From Mycobacterium sp. (GTDB taxonomy: Bacteria; Actinomycetota; Actinomycetes; Mycobacteriales; Mycobacteriaceae), in NCBI GenBank assembly GCA_020438865.1, contig JAGQTU010000002.1, positions 124,001 through 188,000 on the forward strand: DNA of 64,000 bases, given 5' to 3'. Under the pieces are notes generated by a model that was not told the origin of the DNA, searched no databases, and saw only the letters and a list, made by a program, of their open reading frames with translations. Every line of letters starts with the position of its first letter. Positions within the stretch are counted from its first letter, which is position 1. The position numbers and the translations under genes are program-made. Positions 16,809 through 27,223 of the stretch are shown piece after piece.

Positions 16809-17671
16809 CGGGTCCTCTGTTCACGTTGCGCGCTCTGCGCGGTCGGACTCAGGTCCTTGTGTCGCAACAGATGCCGTGGTGGGTCGGGGAAGGCAAGTCG
16901 CCGTTCGATGTTCTCATCGGCGTCGACGTGCACCAGTTCGCCCGGTTCCAGCAGCCGCCAGGCCGGGTTGTCGTCCATCCGCTCGCTCGCGAACACCACC
17001 GACGGTAGCCGGCTGAGATGTGCGGACCGGGCCGCAATCCGGTCGGTGCGCAGTTCGAACGCACCGGTCTGCCCGCGGCGGTCCAGAACGTAGAGCTCGT
17101 GGGTGTCGGGGTAACGCAAGGCCCAGAAATCCCTTGCGGTGCAGAGCAACACGTTCACCGCGTAGAGCGGCAGTCGGTCGGCCACCCAGGAGATCGCGTC
17201 GATCAGCCCGCCACCCACATCACCACCATGGTCCCGGATGCCGGCGGTGATCAGGGCGAAGACCCGTTCGGAGTCGGTCTGGCCCTCGACCAGGTCGCGG
17301 GCGCCGAGCGACTCCAGCCGCTCGTCGAGTTCATCGAGGCCCTCGACCACCCCGTTGTGAGCGAAGATCCGGCCTTCCTGCAGGAACGGATGGGTGTTGG
17401 CCACGTCGAGCTTACCGGTGGTGGCGTAGCGGATATGCGCCAGGAACGTCGTTCCGGTCAGCTCCTTTGCCGCACAGGCGAACTCGCGGTCGTGCCAGGC
17501 GGCCATCGGCTGCTTGTGCAACTCGGGCCTGCCGTCGGCGCCGAACACCCCCAGGCCGGTGCCGTCCGGGTTGCGCCGGCTCTGCGCGGCGAGGTTGTCC
17601 GGGGCGTCGAGCAGCCAGAACGTCGCACCGATCACGTTGCGGCCGGCGTGCAGTCCGAACAGCCGACACAC
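16805..17671 (-). CDS. class II glutamine amidotransferase (Rv1061-like)
   Basis: A 288-residue Ntn-type amidotransferase. After removal of Met, Cys2 (MCRLFG) is the nucleophile. RRNPDGTG, HIRYATTG and AHNGVV give the glutamine-binding pocket and the oxyanion Asn. It resembles the EgtC/YafJ group, which hydrolyses gamma-glutamyl bonds, but no ergothioneine genes are next to it. Length and position match Rv1061, followed by Rv1060- and Rv1059-like genes. It is last in a minus-strand run of the conserved block, 4 bp after the SRPBCC gene. Confidence 0.85.
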   Translation of the reverse strand: MCRLFGLHAGRNVIGATFWLLDAPDNLAAQSRRNPDGTGLGVFGADGRPELHKQPMAAWHDREFACAAKELTGTTFLAHIRYATTGKLDVANTHPFLQEGRIFAHNGVVEGLDELDERLESLGARDLVEGQTDSERVFALITAGIRDHGGDVGGGLIDAISWVADRLPLYAVNVLLCTARDFWALRYPDTHELYVLDRRGQTGAFELRTDRIAARSAHLSRLPSVVFASERMDDNPAWRLLEPGELVHVDADENIERRLAFPDPPRHLLRHKDLSPTAQSAQREQRTR

Positions 17672-17675
17672 CGGC

Positions 17676-18149
17676 TCAGCCCACCAGGTGCCCGGACAGC
17701 GTCTCCAGCGCCTGCCGGGCGTAGCCGCGCCAGATCCGGGCGAACATCGGCAATGCCGGCGCGGACAGTGCCGAGCGCGGGTGCAGCGTCCACCGCCAGG
17801 TCACCAGGGTGCCGGTGCCGTGCGGGGTGAACAGCCATTGGCCCTCGACGTGGTCGATCAGCGGTGCCATGGCGCCGCGGACGTCGCTGAGCGTGTAGCC
17901 GAACGAACGCGGCGCGTCGACGCTGGTCAGCGTCTCGCGCATACCGCCCCCACCCACCAGGGCGATGGTGCGGGTCTGGCCGACGCCGGCCCACTCCCCC
18001 ACCTGACCGCGCACCGCCTTGATCGGGGGGATGGGGCCGTACCAGCGCGCGAACAGCTCCGGCAGCGGCATCGGCATGGTTTTGGCGAACGCTTCGTCGG
18101 GCGAGATCGGGATCGCCCGGGACCGCTCGACGACGACGGGATGAGCCAT
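17676..18149 (-). CDS. SRPBCC-fold protein (Rv1060-like)
   Basis: A 157-residue protein with the layout of a START/polyketide-cyclase-like (SRPBCC) small-molecule binding fold. Alternating strands and a long C-terminal helix (FARIWRGYARQALETL) are visible. The frame extends to 18251, but I use the ATG at 18149 because the product then begins with the typical first strand and has the same length as Rv1060. It lies 20 bp downstream of the DapB-like gene and 4 bp upstream of the amidotransferase gene. Ligand and activity unknown. Confidence 0.72.
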   Translation of the reverse strand: MAHPVVVERSRAIPISPDEAFAKTMPMPLPELFARWYGPIPPIKAVRGQVGEWAGVGQTRTIALVGGGGMRETLTSVDAPRSFGYTLSDVRGAMAPLIDHVEGQWLFTPHGTGTLVTWRWTLHPRSALSAPALPMFARIWRGYARQALETLSGHLVG

Positions 18150-18169
18150 GCAGAGATCGTAGTGCGCCC

Positions 18170-19228
18170 TCAGCGGCTCAGGTGCGGGGCGGCGCGACCG
18201 GTGATCGGCGGCAGATCGAAGAACGTCGCGATACCCGGTGCCGCGGCGCACGTCGCCGGCACCGCGTTGACGCAGTGCGCCGCGGTGGCGACCACACCCG
18301 GGTTGCTCTGCAATCCCTCCTCGACCGTCTCGGGTTGCCAGCCCTTGACCGTGACAAAGGTGTCCGGGTGGCCACGGACCTCCATCTCGTAGCGCTCACC
18401 GGCGGGGCCGAAAGACCAAGCGGGATCCAGGTTCTCCTCACCCATCAGCCAGTTGACCGTGATGCGGACCACCACCTCGTCACCCACGACGGCACCCCAG
18501 TGGAAGCGCCGGCCGGCCACCTGCCCGGGTTCGATCACACCCATCGGCGAGTCGATCGGCGCGGTGGCGACCGTGATCTCCTGCGCGGTCCGGATCTTCG
18601 GGTCGGCGGCGAAGCCCAACCGGTCGACGACCAGCCGGACCGACTGGAAGAAGCCGCCGTTGAGCAGCTTCTGCATCGGCCCGCTCAGCGCGCTGTCGGG
18701 TGTCCCACCGAACCCCATCACGTGGCGCAGCACATCCGGTGCGCCGTAGGTGCGCAGATCGGAGTACTCCTCGGCGCGGACGAACGTCACACCGGTGGAC
18801 ATCACCGAAAGCAGCAGCGGAAACAGTTCGGTGGCCGCGCCGGGTCCGATCCCGGCGCCGTGCAGGGTGACGCCGCCCTCGCGGGCAGCGGCCGCCAGCG
18901 GCGCGGCCTCCGAGGCGCCCGGGTAGAACCAGCCGATCGGGCTGATCACATTCTTGCCGGACCGCAGCAGCGCGGTCACCTCGTCGAGGTTGGGCAGCAG
19001 CGGTGCGTAGATCACCGCGTCGGCGTCCAGAGCGAGGATGTCGTCGAGGCTGTTCGTGGCGATCACCCCCAGCGGCGCGGTGCCGATGATGTCTCCGACG
19101 TCGCGGCCGGTCTTGGCCCCGGAATGCACCCAGCAGCCGGCCAGCTCCAGTTCGGGATGTTCCAGCACACCCTTGATCGCCGCGACCCCGACCCCTCCGG
19201 TCGCCCACTGCACCACACGCAACACCAT
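18170..19228 (-). CDS. DapB-like NAD(P)-dependent dehydrogenase (Rv1059-like)
   Basis: A 352-residue protein. The N-terminal Rossmann motif [21 protein letters not shown] is like that of dihydrodipicolinate reductase and 2,4-diaminopentanoate dehydrogenase. The C-terminal part is of the mycobacterial hypothetical type and has no lysine-pathway signature. I use the ATG at 19228, since the extension to 19303 is Arg-rich and precedes the Rossmann fold. It heads the minus-strand run to the SRPBCC and amidotransferase genes, matching Rv1059-Rv1061. The substrate is unknown. Confidence 0.75.
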   Translation of the reverse strand: MVLRVVQWATGGVGVAAIKGVLEHPELELAGCWVHSGAKTGRDVGDIIGTAPLGVIATNSLDDILALDADAVIYAPLLPNLDEVTALLRSGKNVISPIGWFYPGASEAAPLAAAAREGGVTLHGAGIGPGAATELFPLLLSVMSTGVTFVRAEEYSDLRTYGAPDVLRHVMGFGGTPDSALSGPMQKLLNGGFFQSVRLVVDRLGFAADPKIRTAQEITVATAPIDSPMGVIEPGQVAGRRFHWGAVVGDEVVVRITVNWLMGEENLDPAWSFGPAGERYEMEVRGHPDTFVTVKGWQPETVEEGLQSNPGVVATAAHCVNAVPATCAAAPGIATFFDLPPITGRAAPHLSR

Positions 19229-19329
19229 GGGGTTCAGATCTACACGACGGCGCCTGCCGCGGGACGCGATTCTGCGCCCGCCGAGCCGGGAGTATGTTGC
19301 CAAGAGATCAACCAGCGAGAGGACCAGCC

Positions 19330-20516
19330 ATGCCGAACAAGGTGTACGTCGTCGGGGTCGGGATGACCAAGTTCGAGAAGCCGGGCCGGCGTGAGGGCTG
19401 GGACTACCCCGACATGGCGCGCGAGTCCGGCACCAAGGCGCTGGCCGACGCCGGCGTCGACTACGGCCAGATCGAGCAGGGCTTCGTCGGCTACTGCTCC
19501 GGTGACTCCACTTCCGGACAGCGCGCGCTCTACGAATTGGGGATGACCGGCATCCCGATCGTCAACGTCAACAACAACTGTTCGACCGGCTCGACCGCGC
19601 TGTTCCTCGGCGCGCAGGCCATTCGCGGCGGGCTCTCCGACTGCGTGCTGGCGCTCGGCTTCGAGAAGATGCAGCCCGGCTCGCTGGGCGGCGGCGCCGA
19701 CGACCGCGAGTCTCCGCTGGGCCGGCACGTCAAGGCCCTGGCCGAGATCGACGAGTTCGGCTTTCCGGTGGCACCGTGGATGTTCGGCGCGGCCGGCCGC
19801 GAGTACATGCGCCAGTACGGCGCCACCGCCGAGCATTTCGCCAAGATCGGCTACAAGAACCACAAGCATTCGGTGAACAACCCCTACGCCCAGTTCCAGG
19901 ACGAGTACAGCCTCGAGGACATCATGGCGGCGAAGATGATCTCCGATCCGCTGACCAAGCTGCAGTGCTCGCCGACCTCGGACGGCTCGGGCGCGGCGGT
20001 GCTGGCCTCGGAGAAGTTCGTCGACGAGCACGGCCTGGCCGCCCAGGCGGTGGAGATCGTCGGCCAGGCGATGACCACCGACTTCGCCTCGACGTTCGAC
20101 GGGTCGGCGAAGAACATCATCGGTCACGACATGAATGTTCAAGCGGCACGCAAGGTCTACGACCAGAGCGGGCTGGGCCCGGAGGACTTCGCGGTCATCG
20201 AACTGCACGACTGCTTCTCGGCCAACGAGCTGCTTTTGTATGAGGCGCTCGGTTTGTGCGGCGAGGGCGAGGCGCCCAAGCTGATCGACTCGGGGGACAC
20301 CACCTACGGCGGCCGCTGGGTGGTCAACCCGTCCGGCGGGCTGATCTCCAAGGGCCACCCGCTGGGGGCCACCGGCCTGGCGCAGTGCGCCGAGCTGACC
20401 TGGCAACTGCGCGGAACCGCAGACAAGCGCCAGGTCGACAATGTCACCGCCGCCCTGCAGCACAACATCGGGCTGGGTGGCGCGGCCGTCGTCACGGCCT
20501 ACCAGCGCGCCGAGCG

Positions 20517-20520
<4 letters not shown>
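19330..20520 (+). CDS. SCPx-type thiolase / lipid-transfer protein
   Basis: A 396-residue thiolase-fold protein of the SCP2-thiolase (Ltp) type. Active residues are visible as Cys84 in [10 protein letters not shown], His in [12 protein letters not shown] and His in [10 protein letters not shown]. Enzymes of this type cleave or bind 3-keto-acyl-CoA in sterol side-chain or fatty acid degradation. The ATG at 19330 has GAGAGGA 7 nt upstream. It is an extra gene on the opposite strand between Rv1059-like and FadD14-like genes, which I recall as adjacent in M. tuberculosis. Its 3' end overlaps fadD14 by 4 bp. Confidence 0.88.
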
Positions 20521-22142
<1,622 letters not shown>

Positions 22143-22227
22143 CGGGGAACCACCTTCACACTCGGCCGGGGTGTGACGAATGTTATCGCCGTGCACCTTT
22201 CGCCAGCGGTGGTTCCCGCCAGAAGGG

Positions 22228-23338
22228 CTACCCGGCCGCGCGACTGAGGCGCGCGAACCGCCGCACCAAGCGCCCGCCGAGGCGACGGGGCGGCAGCGGG
22301 CGAGGCGGCGCCGAACTGGAGCGCAGGCGCATCAGGTCGACATGGCGGCCCGGCTCGGTGCCGAGGTAGTCGTCCCCGGTGTGCTCCCGCAGCGGCGAGC
22401 CGGCCCGCAGCATGGCGTCCTGCCAGGCCTCGGGGTCGTCGCCGATCCGCTCGTCGGTGGCGGTGCGGCGCAGCGCCCACCCGAGCTCGGCGTCGAGCAG
22501 CTGACGCATCATGTCCGCCGCCTGCCGCGGCTCGGCGAGCATCCAGGAGTGGTGGGCGCCGGGCACCCGATACAGCGTCGCATCGGCCCGCTCGGCCATG
22601 TCGTGCGCGTTGGCGAAGGGTACGACGCCGTCCTTCTCGCCGTGTACCACGATGGTCGGCAACCGGTGGCGGCGCATGGCGGCCAGCAGCGGAGAGAAGT
22701 CCCCGGAACCGATGATCGCGTGCAGCGCCCCGGAGAGCCCGCGCGGAGCGCGGACATTGCGGCCCAGTGCGCCGGCGATCACCCGCAGGTAGGCCACGAG
22801 TTCGGCGGCGGGCAGCCGGGCGGGATCGCCCTGCGCGTCGACGGCGGCCGCTAGCAGGTGGCCGGCCACCTTGCGGGGCGAGCGCAGGCTCGCGGTGAGG
22901 ATCGATTCGTCGAAGGGCGCCCCGGCGGCGGCATTGAGCAGCACGGCGGCCAGCACCCGCTCGGGGGTGGTGGGCGGCGAGGTCGATGATCATCCGCCCG
23001 CCCATGGAGTGGCCCACGAACACCGCCTTGCGCACGCCGAGCACATCGAGGGTGCGCAGGGTCAGCCGCACCCGGTCCTCGAGTGCTGCCGCGCCGCGCG
23101 GGAGGGTCGGGGTTTCGCCGTGACCGGCGGCATCTGGGGCGATGACCAGGAAGCCCAGCCCACCCAGCCTGCTCAGCAGCCGCAGGTAGGCGCGGCGGTT
23201 GAGCCCGAAACCGTGCAGGAACACCAGCGGGACACCCGCTCCGCCGACGGACACCCCGACCCGCTGGTCCCCGTCGAGGGTCAAAACGCGGTGGGTCAGG
23301 CGGACGCGACTCGTCGGCAAGCTCGGTTCCGGGGGCAC
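22228..23338 (-). pseudogene. alpha/beta hydrolase broken by a single-base frameshift
   Basis: The 5' part (GTG at 23338) encodes an alpha/beta hydrolase start with the oxyanion motif HGFG and nucleophile elbow GHSMGG. Shortly after, at LAAHHP, the frame is lost. The 3' part continues in another minus frame from about 22956 with the acidic residue (HGEKDGVVPF) and catalytic His (GAHHSW). The shift falls in a run of five G (plus strand 22963-22967). Four would restore HHPERVLAAVLLN. Joined, the product is about 370 residues with a complete triad. This is either a recent inactivation or a homopolymer sequencing error. Confidence 0.82.
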
Positions 23339-23404
23339 GCCCCGAGGGGTAGCCGGTCCCGGGATCGCGAATCGCCCCGGCGGTGTGGTGTCGGCACCGG
23401 CCCG

Positions 23405-23434
23405 GCCGTGCGGTGACGGCGGTCACCGCACGGC
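23405..23434 (-). terminator. perfect 13-bp stem hairpin
   Basis: The arms 23405-23417 and 23422-23434 are exact reverse complements (GCCGTGCGGTGAC) around a 4-nt loop. It lies between the csbD stop and the hydrolase start on the minus strand. It probably ends csbD transcription or insulates the hydrolase gene. No U-tract is evident, as is common in mycobacteria. Confidence 0.6.
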
Positions 23435-23457
23435 GGGAGCGACCAGCAGACATGAAC

Positions 23458-23486
23458 GGGCCCGGCCGAATCGATCGGCCGGGCCC
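23458..23486 (-). terminator. perfect 12-bp stem hairpin after csbD
   Basis: The arms 23458-23469 and 23475-23486 (GGGCCCGGCCGA and its complement) flank a 5-nt loop, 18 bp beyond the csbD stop. It is the first of two tandem GC-rich hairpins met by csbD transcripts and is a likely intrinsic terminator. Confidence 0.65.
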
Positions 23487-23503
23487 CATCGGGTGGTCAG
23501 CGC

Positions 23504-23737
23504 CTACTGGTGGGACTTCTGCCGCTGTTCCTCGGTCTTGGCCTCACCGCGCGCCTTCTCCGCCTCGGCCTCCTTGGCGGCGGCATCACGCTGGGCGTCG
23601 GCCTTGTCCTGCTGGGCCTTGCCCTCTTCGGTGAGGTCACCGCGGCCGGTCACCGTGCCGACGGCTTCCTTGGCCTTGCCCTTGACGTCCTCGACGACGC
23701 CCTTGATCCCCTCTTCGGGTCCGCTGTTCTCTGCCAT
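23504..23737 (-). CDS. CsbD-family stress protein
   Basis: A 77-residue, highly charged protein without Cys or Trp. The CsbD signature GIKGVVEDVKGKAKEAVGTVTG fills residues 10-32, and an Ala/Glu/Lys/Gln-rich helical tail follows. Members are abundant, heat-stable, general-stress proteins of unknown activity in many bacteria. The gene stands alone and is followed by two strong hairpins, suggesting a monocistronic, highly transcribed unit. Confidence 0.9.
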   Translation of the reverse strand: MAENSGPEEGIKGVVEDVKGKAKEAVGTVTGRGDLTEEGKAQQDKADAQRDAAAKEAEAEKARGEAKTEEQRQKSHQ

Positions 23738-24025
23738 GGGTCCTCCTCGATGGCTTGCCGGCTTGAAGGATGAGACGTCCGCCGCAAGATTCGCGCCCCG
23801 ATCCGGGACGCCCGAACGCCTCCCGACCCGGTTATCCCCAGTGCGGACCCGCTAAACGTCCACCCTGCAAGGCAATTCGCTCGCGTCGGCCGAACCCTCC
23901 CGCCGCCGAACCGCCGCGGCGCTGCGCCGTCGGGCGAACAACCAGGGCGGACCCGGGAACGAAACCGGCGCTTGCGACGATGTAAGAGGAGAATCGTCGG
24001 CATGAGAGCGTGGGAGGTCGCGGCT

Positions 24026-24346
24026 ATGGGTAAGACATGGGCGCTTGCCGCGGTCGCGGCCATCGGCGGCGCGGTCGTCGGCCCCGTCGGCATCGCGTCG
24101 GCCGACGACTCGGCGCAGACCACGATCAGCGAGCTTCAGCAGCAGGGTTACACCGTCAACATCGACCGGGTCGGTACCGCGCCGCTATCGCAGTGCGTGG
24201 TGACCAGTGTGCGCAACCCGCAGACCATCACCCAGTGGATGCCCTACACCGGCCCCGGGCGGGGCAAGCTCGACGGCAACTTCCTGGTTCCGGTGGTCAC
24301 CAGCCAGACGATCTCGGTGTCGCTGGATTGCACCGGAAGGGGTTAG
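24026..24346 (+). CDS. secreted QGY-family protein with two cysteines
   Basis: A 106-residue exported protein. I use the ATG at 24026, preceded by GGGAGG at 8 nt. The upstream in-frame ATGs at 23972 and 24002 would lengthen an already good signal peptide, cleaved near IASADD. The mature domain reads LQQQGYTVNIDRVGTAPLSQC..TSVRNP and ends with a second Cys near the C-terminus, so a disulfide is likely. The lipoprotein at 40004-40390 has the same pattern, and the short protein at 535-723 has its first half. Function unknown. It converges with the next gene with a 4-bp overlap. Confidence 0.8.
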   Translation: MGKTWALAAVAAIGGAVVGPVGIASADDSAQTTISELQQQGYTVNIDRVGTAPLSQCVVTSVRNPQTITQWMPYTGPGRGKLDGNFLVPVVTSQTISVSLDCTGRG

Positions 24347-24732
24347 CGGTCCAGATCGATCCGGATGGTGAGCAGGTTGTCTCCCATCGCCCGCACCGCG
24401 GCGCTGTTCATCTTCGGTAGCGCGGCCAGCCGCCCCGCCGCGTCGTCCTCGGGGAGTAGCTGCGCGGTCCCGGTGTGCCAGCGCCCGCGGACGCGTACCC
24501 GCACCCGCGGATTCACCTGGATGTTGCGGACGTACTGGGAGCGCTCACCGAACTCCGAAACCAGCCAGAACCGACCGTCCTCGAGTAGGCCGCCGACCGG
24601 GGTGCGACGGGGCTGACCCGACTTGCGCCCGGTGGTCTCCAGCAGGGTCTGCACCGGAACCAGCCGCATCACCGGATTGGCGACGTGCCGCTGGACGAAG
24701 GTGACGAGGCGTTGGCGGGAGGTCGGGGCCAT
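24343..24732 (-). CDS. deazaflavin-dependent nitroreductase-like protein (Ddn/FDOR fold)
   Basis: A 129-residue protein of the split-beta-barrel flavin/deazaflavin oxidoreductase family. Features are LLETTGRKSGQPRRTPVGGLLEDGRFWLVSEFG near residues 30-62 and a PRVRVRVRGRWHTGTAQLL strand, as in Ddn relatives. Mycobacteria use such enzymes with F420H2 to reduce quinones, nitro compounds and other acceptors. Whether this one binds F420 or FMN cannot be told from sequence. It stands between the secreted QGY protein and the beta-propeller gene. Confidence 0.85.
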   Translation of the reverse strand: MAPTSRQRLVTFVQRHVANPVMRLVPVQTLLETTGRKSGQPRRTPVGGLLEDGRFWLVSEFGERSQYVRNIQVNPRVRVRVRGRWHTGTAQLLPEDDAAGRLAALPKMNSAAVRAMGDNLLTIRIDLDR

Positions 24733-24756
24733 CCCCCGATTGTGTCAGTTCGCGGC

Positions 24757-25926
24757 TCAGGACGCCGCGGCCGCCAACTCCCGCAGTCCGGTGCTCACCA
24801 GCTCGTGCAGGGCGTGACCGGTGCCGGCCTCGACCCGCAACGCCGTGATGGTGCCGGCGTAGTCGGCGGCATACAGCCGCGCACCGTCCGGGCTGGCGGC
24901 CAGGCAGGACAGCTGACCACCGATGACGACGCTGTCGATGACCTCGTGGGTGGCGGTGCACAGCACCACGATCTGGTCGCGGTCCACGACGAACGCGATG
25001 TCACCGCCGCGGTCGAACACCAGCTGCGTCGGAAGTCCGCCGAGGGCGACGGTGTCGATGAGGCGGGCCGCGGCGGCGTCGACCACATGGATGACGCCAC
25101 CGAGTTCGGCGTCCCAGCCGGTCACGAAGACCTTGCGGCCGCGCGGCGCAACGGCGATGTCCCCGATCGACCCGCCCAGGGCGGCCGTGCGCTGCACAGC
25201 GCCGCTGCCGGTGTCGATGATCGCGAGCGAGCCGCCGGCCGGGGTGGTGACGGCGGCGAACACCTTGGTGCCGTCGGCGCTGACCCGGATCGCGTCCACC
25301 GACGCACCGGGCGCGGTGGTCAGCTCGATGACCCTGGTCGCACCAGTCTCGACGTCGATGGCGGCGATGTCGACGACCGCGTCGCCGTTGCGCCCGACAT
25401 AGAGCACATCGCCGGCGGGGTTGACCGCGATGCCGGCGGCGGTCTCGTCGACGATGGTGGCGGCGAGCGCCCGGCCCGTCGTCGTGTCGATCGCCACGAC
25501 CGCGTCGTCGGAGTCGGACGCCGAGCTGACATAGGCGCGGTCGGCAACGGTGACGCGGTACGGCTCGGGGACGTCGGTGATGGTCGCGGTCACCGCCATG
25601 GCGGCGGTGTCGACGATCGAGACGACGTCATCGGCGTAATGGGCGGCCACCAGGCGGCCGCCGTCGGAGCTGACGGCCAGATCGCTGATCGGGCCGTGCG
25701 TACCGGCGATCGCACCGCCGACCACCAGCGCGGGCGCGGCGATCGGCTCGGTGGGCAACTCGAGTTCGGCGGTGCGCAGCGGCTGCGGGAGCAGTTCGCC
25801 GACGGGGGCGCGACGGATCGTGGGCAGCGTCGACATCCACAGCGCGTGGGCTGCGGCGACCCGCTCGGCCACCGCCACGCCGCCGGTGCGGCCGGTGTCC
25901 TCGGTGGTGCCAGTGATGTTTGCCAT
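24757..25926 (-). CDS. YVTN-type beta-propeller protein (Rv1057-like)
   Basis: A 389-residue repeat protein. From about residue 65 it has repeating units of roughly 40 residues ending in hydrophobic strands such as ISDLAVSSDGGRLVAAHY, VDAIRVSADGTKVFAAV and LSCLAASPDGARLYAADY, as in seven-bladed propellers. No signal peptide is evident. The ATG at 25926 has a GGAGGAAG ribosome site; the frame to 26190 is spurious. Length and position beside fadD14 match Rv1057, reported as an MprAB/TrcRS-controlled stress gene in M. tuberculosis. The 528-bp upstream gap is AT-richer than its surroundings. Confidence 0.85.
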   Translation of the reverse strand: MANITGTTEDTGRTGGVAVAERVAAAHALWMSTLPTIRRAPVGELLPQPLRTAELELPTEPIAAPALVVGGAIAGTHGPISDLAVSSDGGRLVAAHYADDVVSIVDTAAMAVTATITDVPEPYRVTVADRAYVSSASDSDDAVVAIDTTTGRALAATIVDETAAGIAVNPAGDVLYVGRNGDAVVDIAAIDVETGATRVIELTTAPGASVDAIRVSADGTKVFAAVTTPAGGSLAIIDTGSGAVQRTAALGGSIGDIAVAPRGRKVFVTGWDAELGGVIHVVDAAAARLIDTVALGGLPTQLVFDRGGDIAFVVDRDQIVVLCTATHEVIDSVVIGGQLSCLAASPDGARLYAADYAGTITALRVEAGTGHALHELVSTGLRELAAAAS

Positions 25927-26455
25927 GATCGTCTTCCTCCGTCGGTCCCTCGTCGGGGCCGAACTGTTTGGGTGAGCCTGTCCACGGCACCGAGCGGCGC
26001 CGTTCTGCAAAGAGTCTACCGAGCGAATTCGCGTTGAATTTCCGGTCATTGAGGCCCAATTCACATCCGTCCCTGCCGTCTCAGCCGTCGCTAAGGTGGT
26101 GGTTGTTATCGCCTCGTTGTATTGCCCCAACAGCGAATTCAGATACCGCCCCCGCCTGTGGTTTCGGCCTATTGGCAATTGGTCGGACAATGCCGCGCAG
26201 AAACGGCTCGGCTGAGAAATTCTCAGCCCTTACCGGCCAAAAGAGGCCGAAATCACAATGGCTCAGTCGTGTCTAAGTTTGTAAGGAATCATCTTAGATT
26301 GTGGTGTGCTCATGCCGGTCCGGCGCGCCCGGCGGCCGCGGACCGTGCCGGCGTGCCCGGCGGAGTTCGCTGCCGGCGCCGCTCGGCGGCAAACCCCGCA
26401 AACAGCGCGACAACTGGCCGCTCCCGCGCCATAGTCAGCTCATGGAGCGAGCGGA
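25927..26455. promoter_or_regulatory. long AT-rich intergenic region upstream of the beta-propeller gene
   Basis: This 529-bp gap between divergent genes holds no convincing coding sequence. About 26000-26310 is clearly richer in A/T than its neighbours. A perfect 7-bp inverted repeat around AAATT (GGCTGAG/CTCAGCC) occupies 26210-26228. It should contain promoters for both the beta-propeller gene and the DUF3060 gene. The inverted repeat is a candidate regulator site. Confidence 0.55.
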
Positions 26456-27223
26456 ATGAGCGTCGAGGACGATCCGGAGAAGCGCATTCGGGAACTGGAG
26501 AGCGGCCTGAACGATGTCGCCCGGGCCAGCGAGCTGGGCACGAACGGGCCACCCGGTGCCTACCTCCCGTCACCGGGGCCACCGCCGCCCGGTCCGCCCC
26601 CCGGGGGCTACCCTCCACCGCCGGGTTACTACGGCGCCCCGATGCCGCCACCACCGCCACCGCCGGGCTACTACGGTGAACCGCCGAAGAGTTCCGCCGG
26701 CATGCGGTTCGGCTGGATCGCGCTGGGCTTGCTGGTGGTCGGCCTGGTGGTAGCCGGCGTCGCCATGGTCGCGAGCAACCTCGTCTCGCGCACGGACGCA
26801 CCGCCGGGCAGCCCGAGCACGGCCAGCACATCGGCCGGGCCGTTCACCTCGCCCACCCGGCGCACCAGCGCCGCACCGACGCCCACCGCCCCGACCTCGA
26901 CCACCCAGCCGGGGTCCGCGCCGACGAGTTCGGCGGCGACGGTCTCCACCGCCCCGCCGGGCGGCAGCATCAGTGTGTCCGGGGTCGAGGAGAACCGGAC
27001 CATCGCCTGCAACGACAGCACCGTCACGATCAGCGGCGTCGACAACATCGTGGTCCTCACCGGCCACTGCGCGCGCGTCGACGTGTCGGGCGTGCGCAAC
27101 GTCGTCACGGTCGACGCCGCCGACTCCATCGTCGCCTCCGGCATGAACAACAAGATCACCTACCACTCCGGCACACCGGAGGTGGACAAGTCCGGTATCG
27201 ACAACAGCGTTCAGCGGGGCTGA
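26456..27223 (+). CDS. DUF3060 membrane-anchored protein with Pro-rich N-terminus
   Basis: 255 residues in four parts. A charged N-terminus is followed by a Pro/Gly/Tyr-rich stretch (about 33-75), one membrane segment (about 83-107) and a Ser/Thr/Pro-rich linker. The C-terminal DUF3060 domain (about 165-255) has repeating valine-rich units such as VTISGVDNIVVLTGHC and VDVSGVRNVVTVDAAD. That domain should lie outside the membrane as a small parallel beta structure and has two Cys. The family is widespread in mycobacteria with no known activity. The 3' end overlaps the GH29 gene by 13 bp. Confidence 0.85.
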   Translation: MSVEDDPEKRIRELESGLNDVARASELGTNGPPGAYLPSPGPPPPGPPPGGYPPPPGYYGAPMPPPPPPPGYYGEPPKSSAGMRFGWIALGLLVVGLVVAGVAMVASNLVSRTDAPPGSPSTASTSAGPFTSPTRRTSAAPTPTAPTSTTQPGSAPTSSAATVSTAPPGGSISVSGVEENRTIACNDSTVTISGVDNIVVLTGHCARVDVSGVRNVVTVDAADSIVASGMNNKITYHSGTPEVDKSGIDNSVQRG

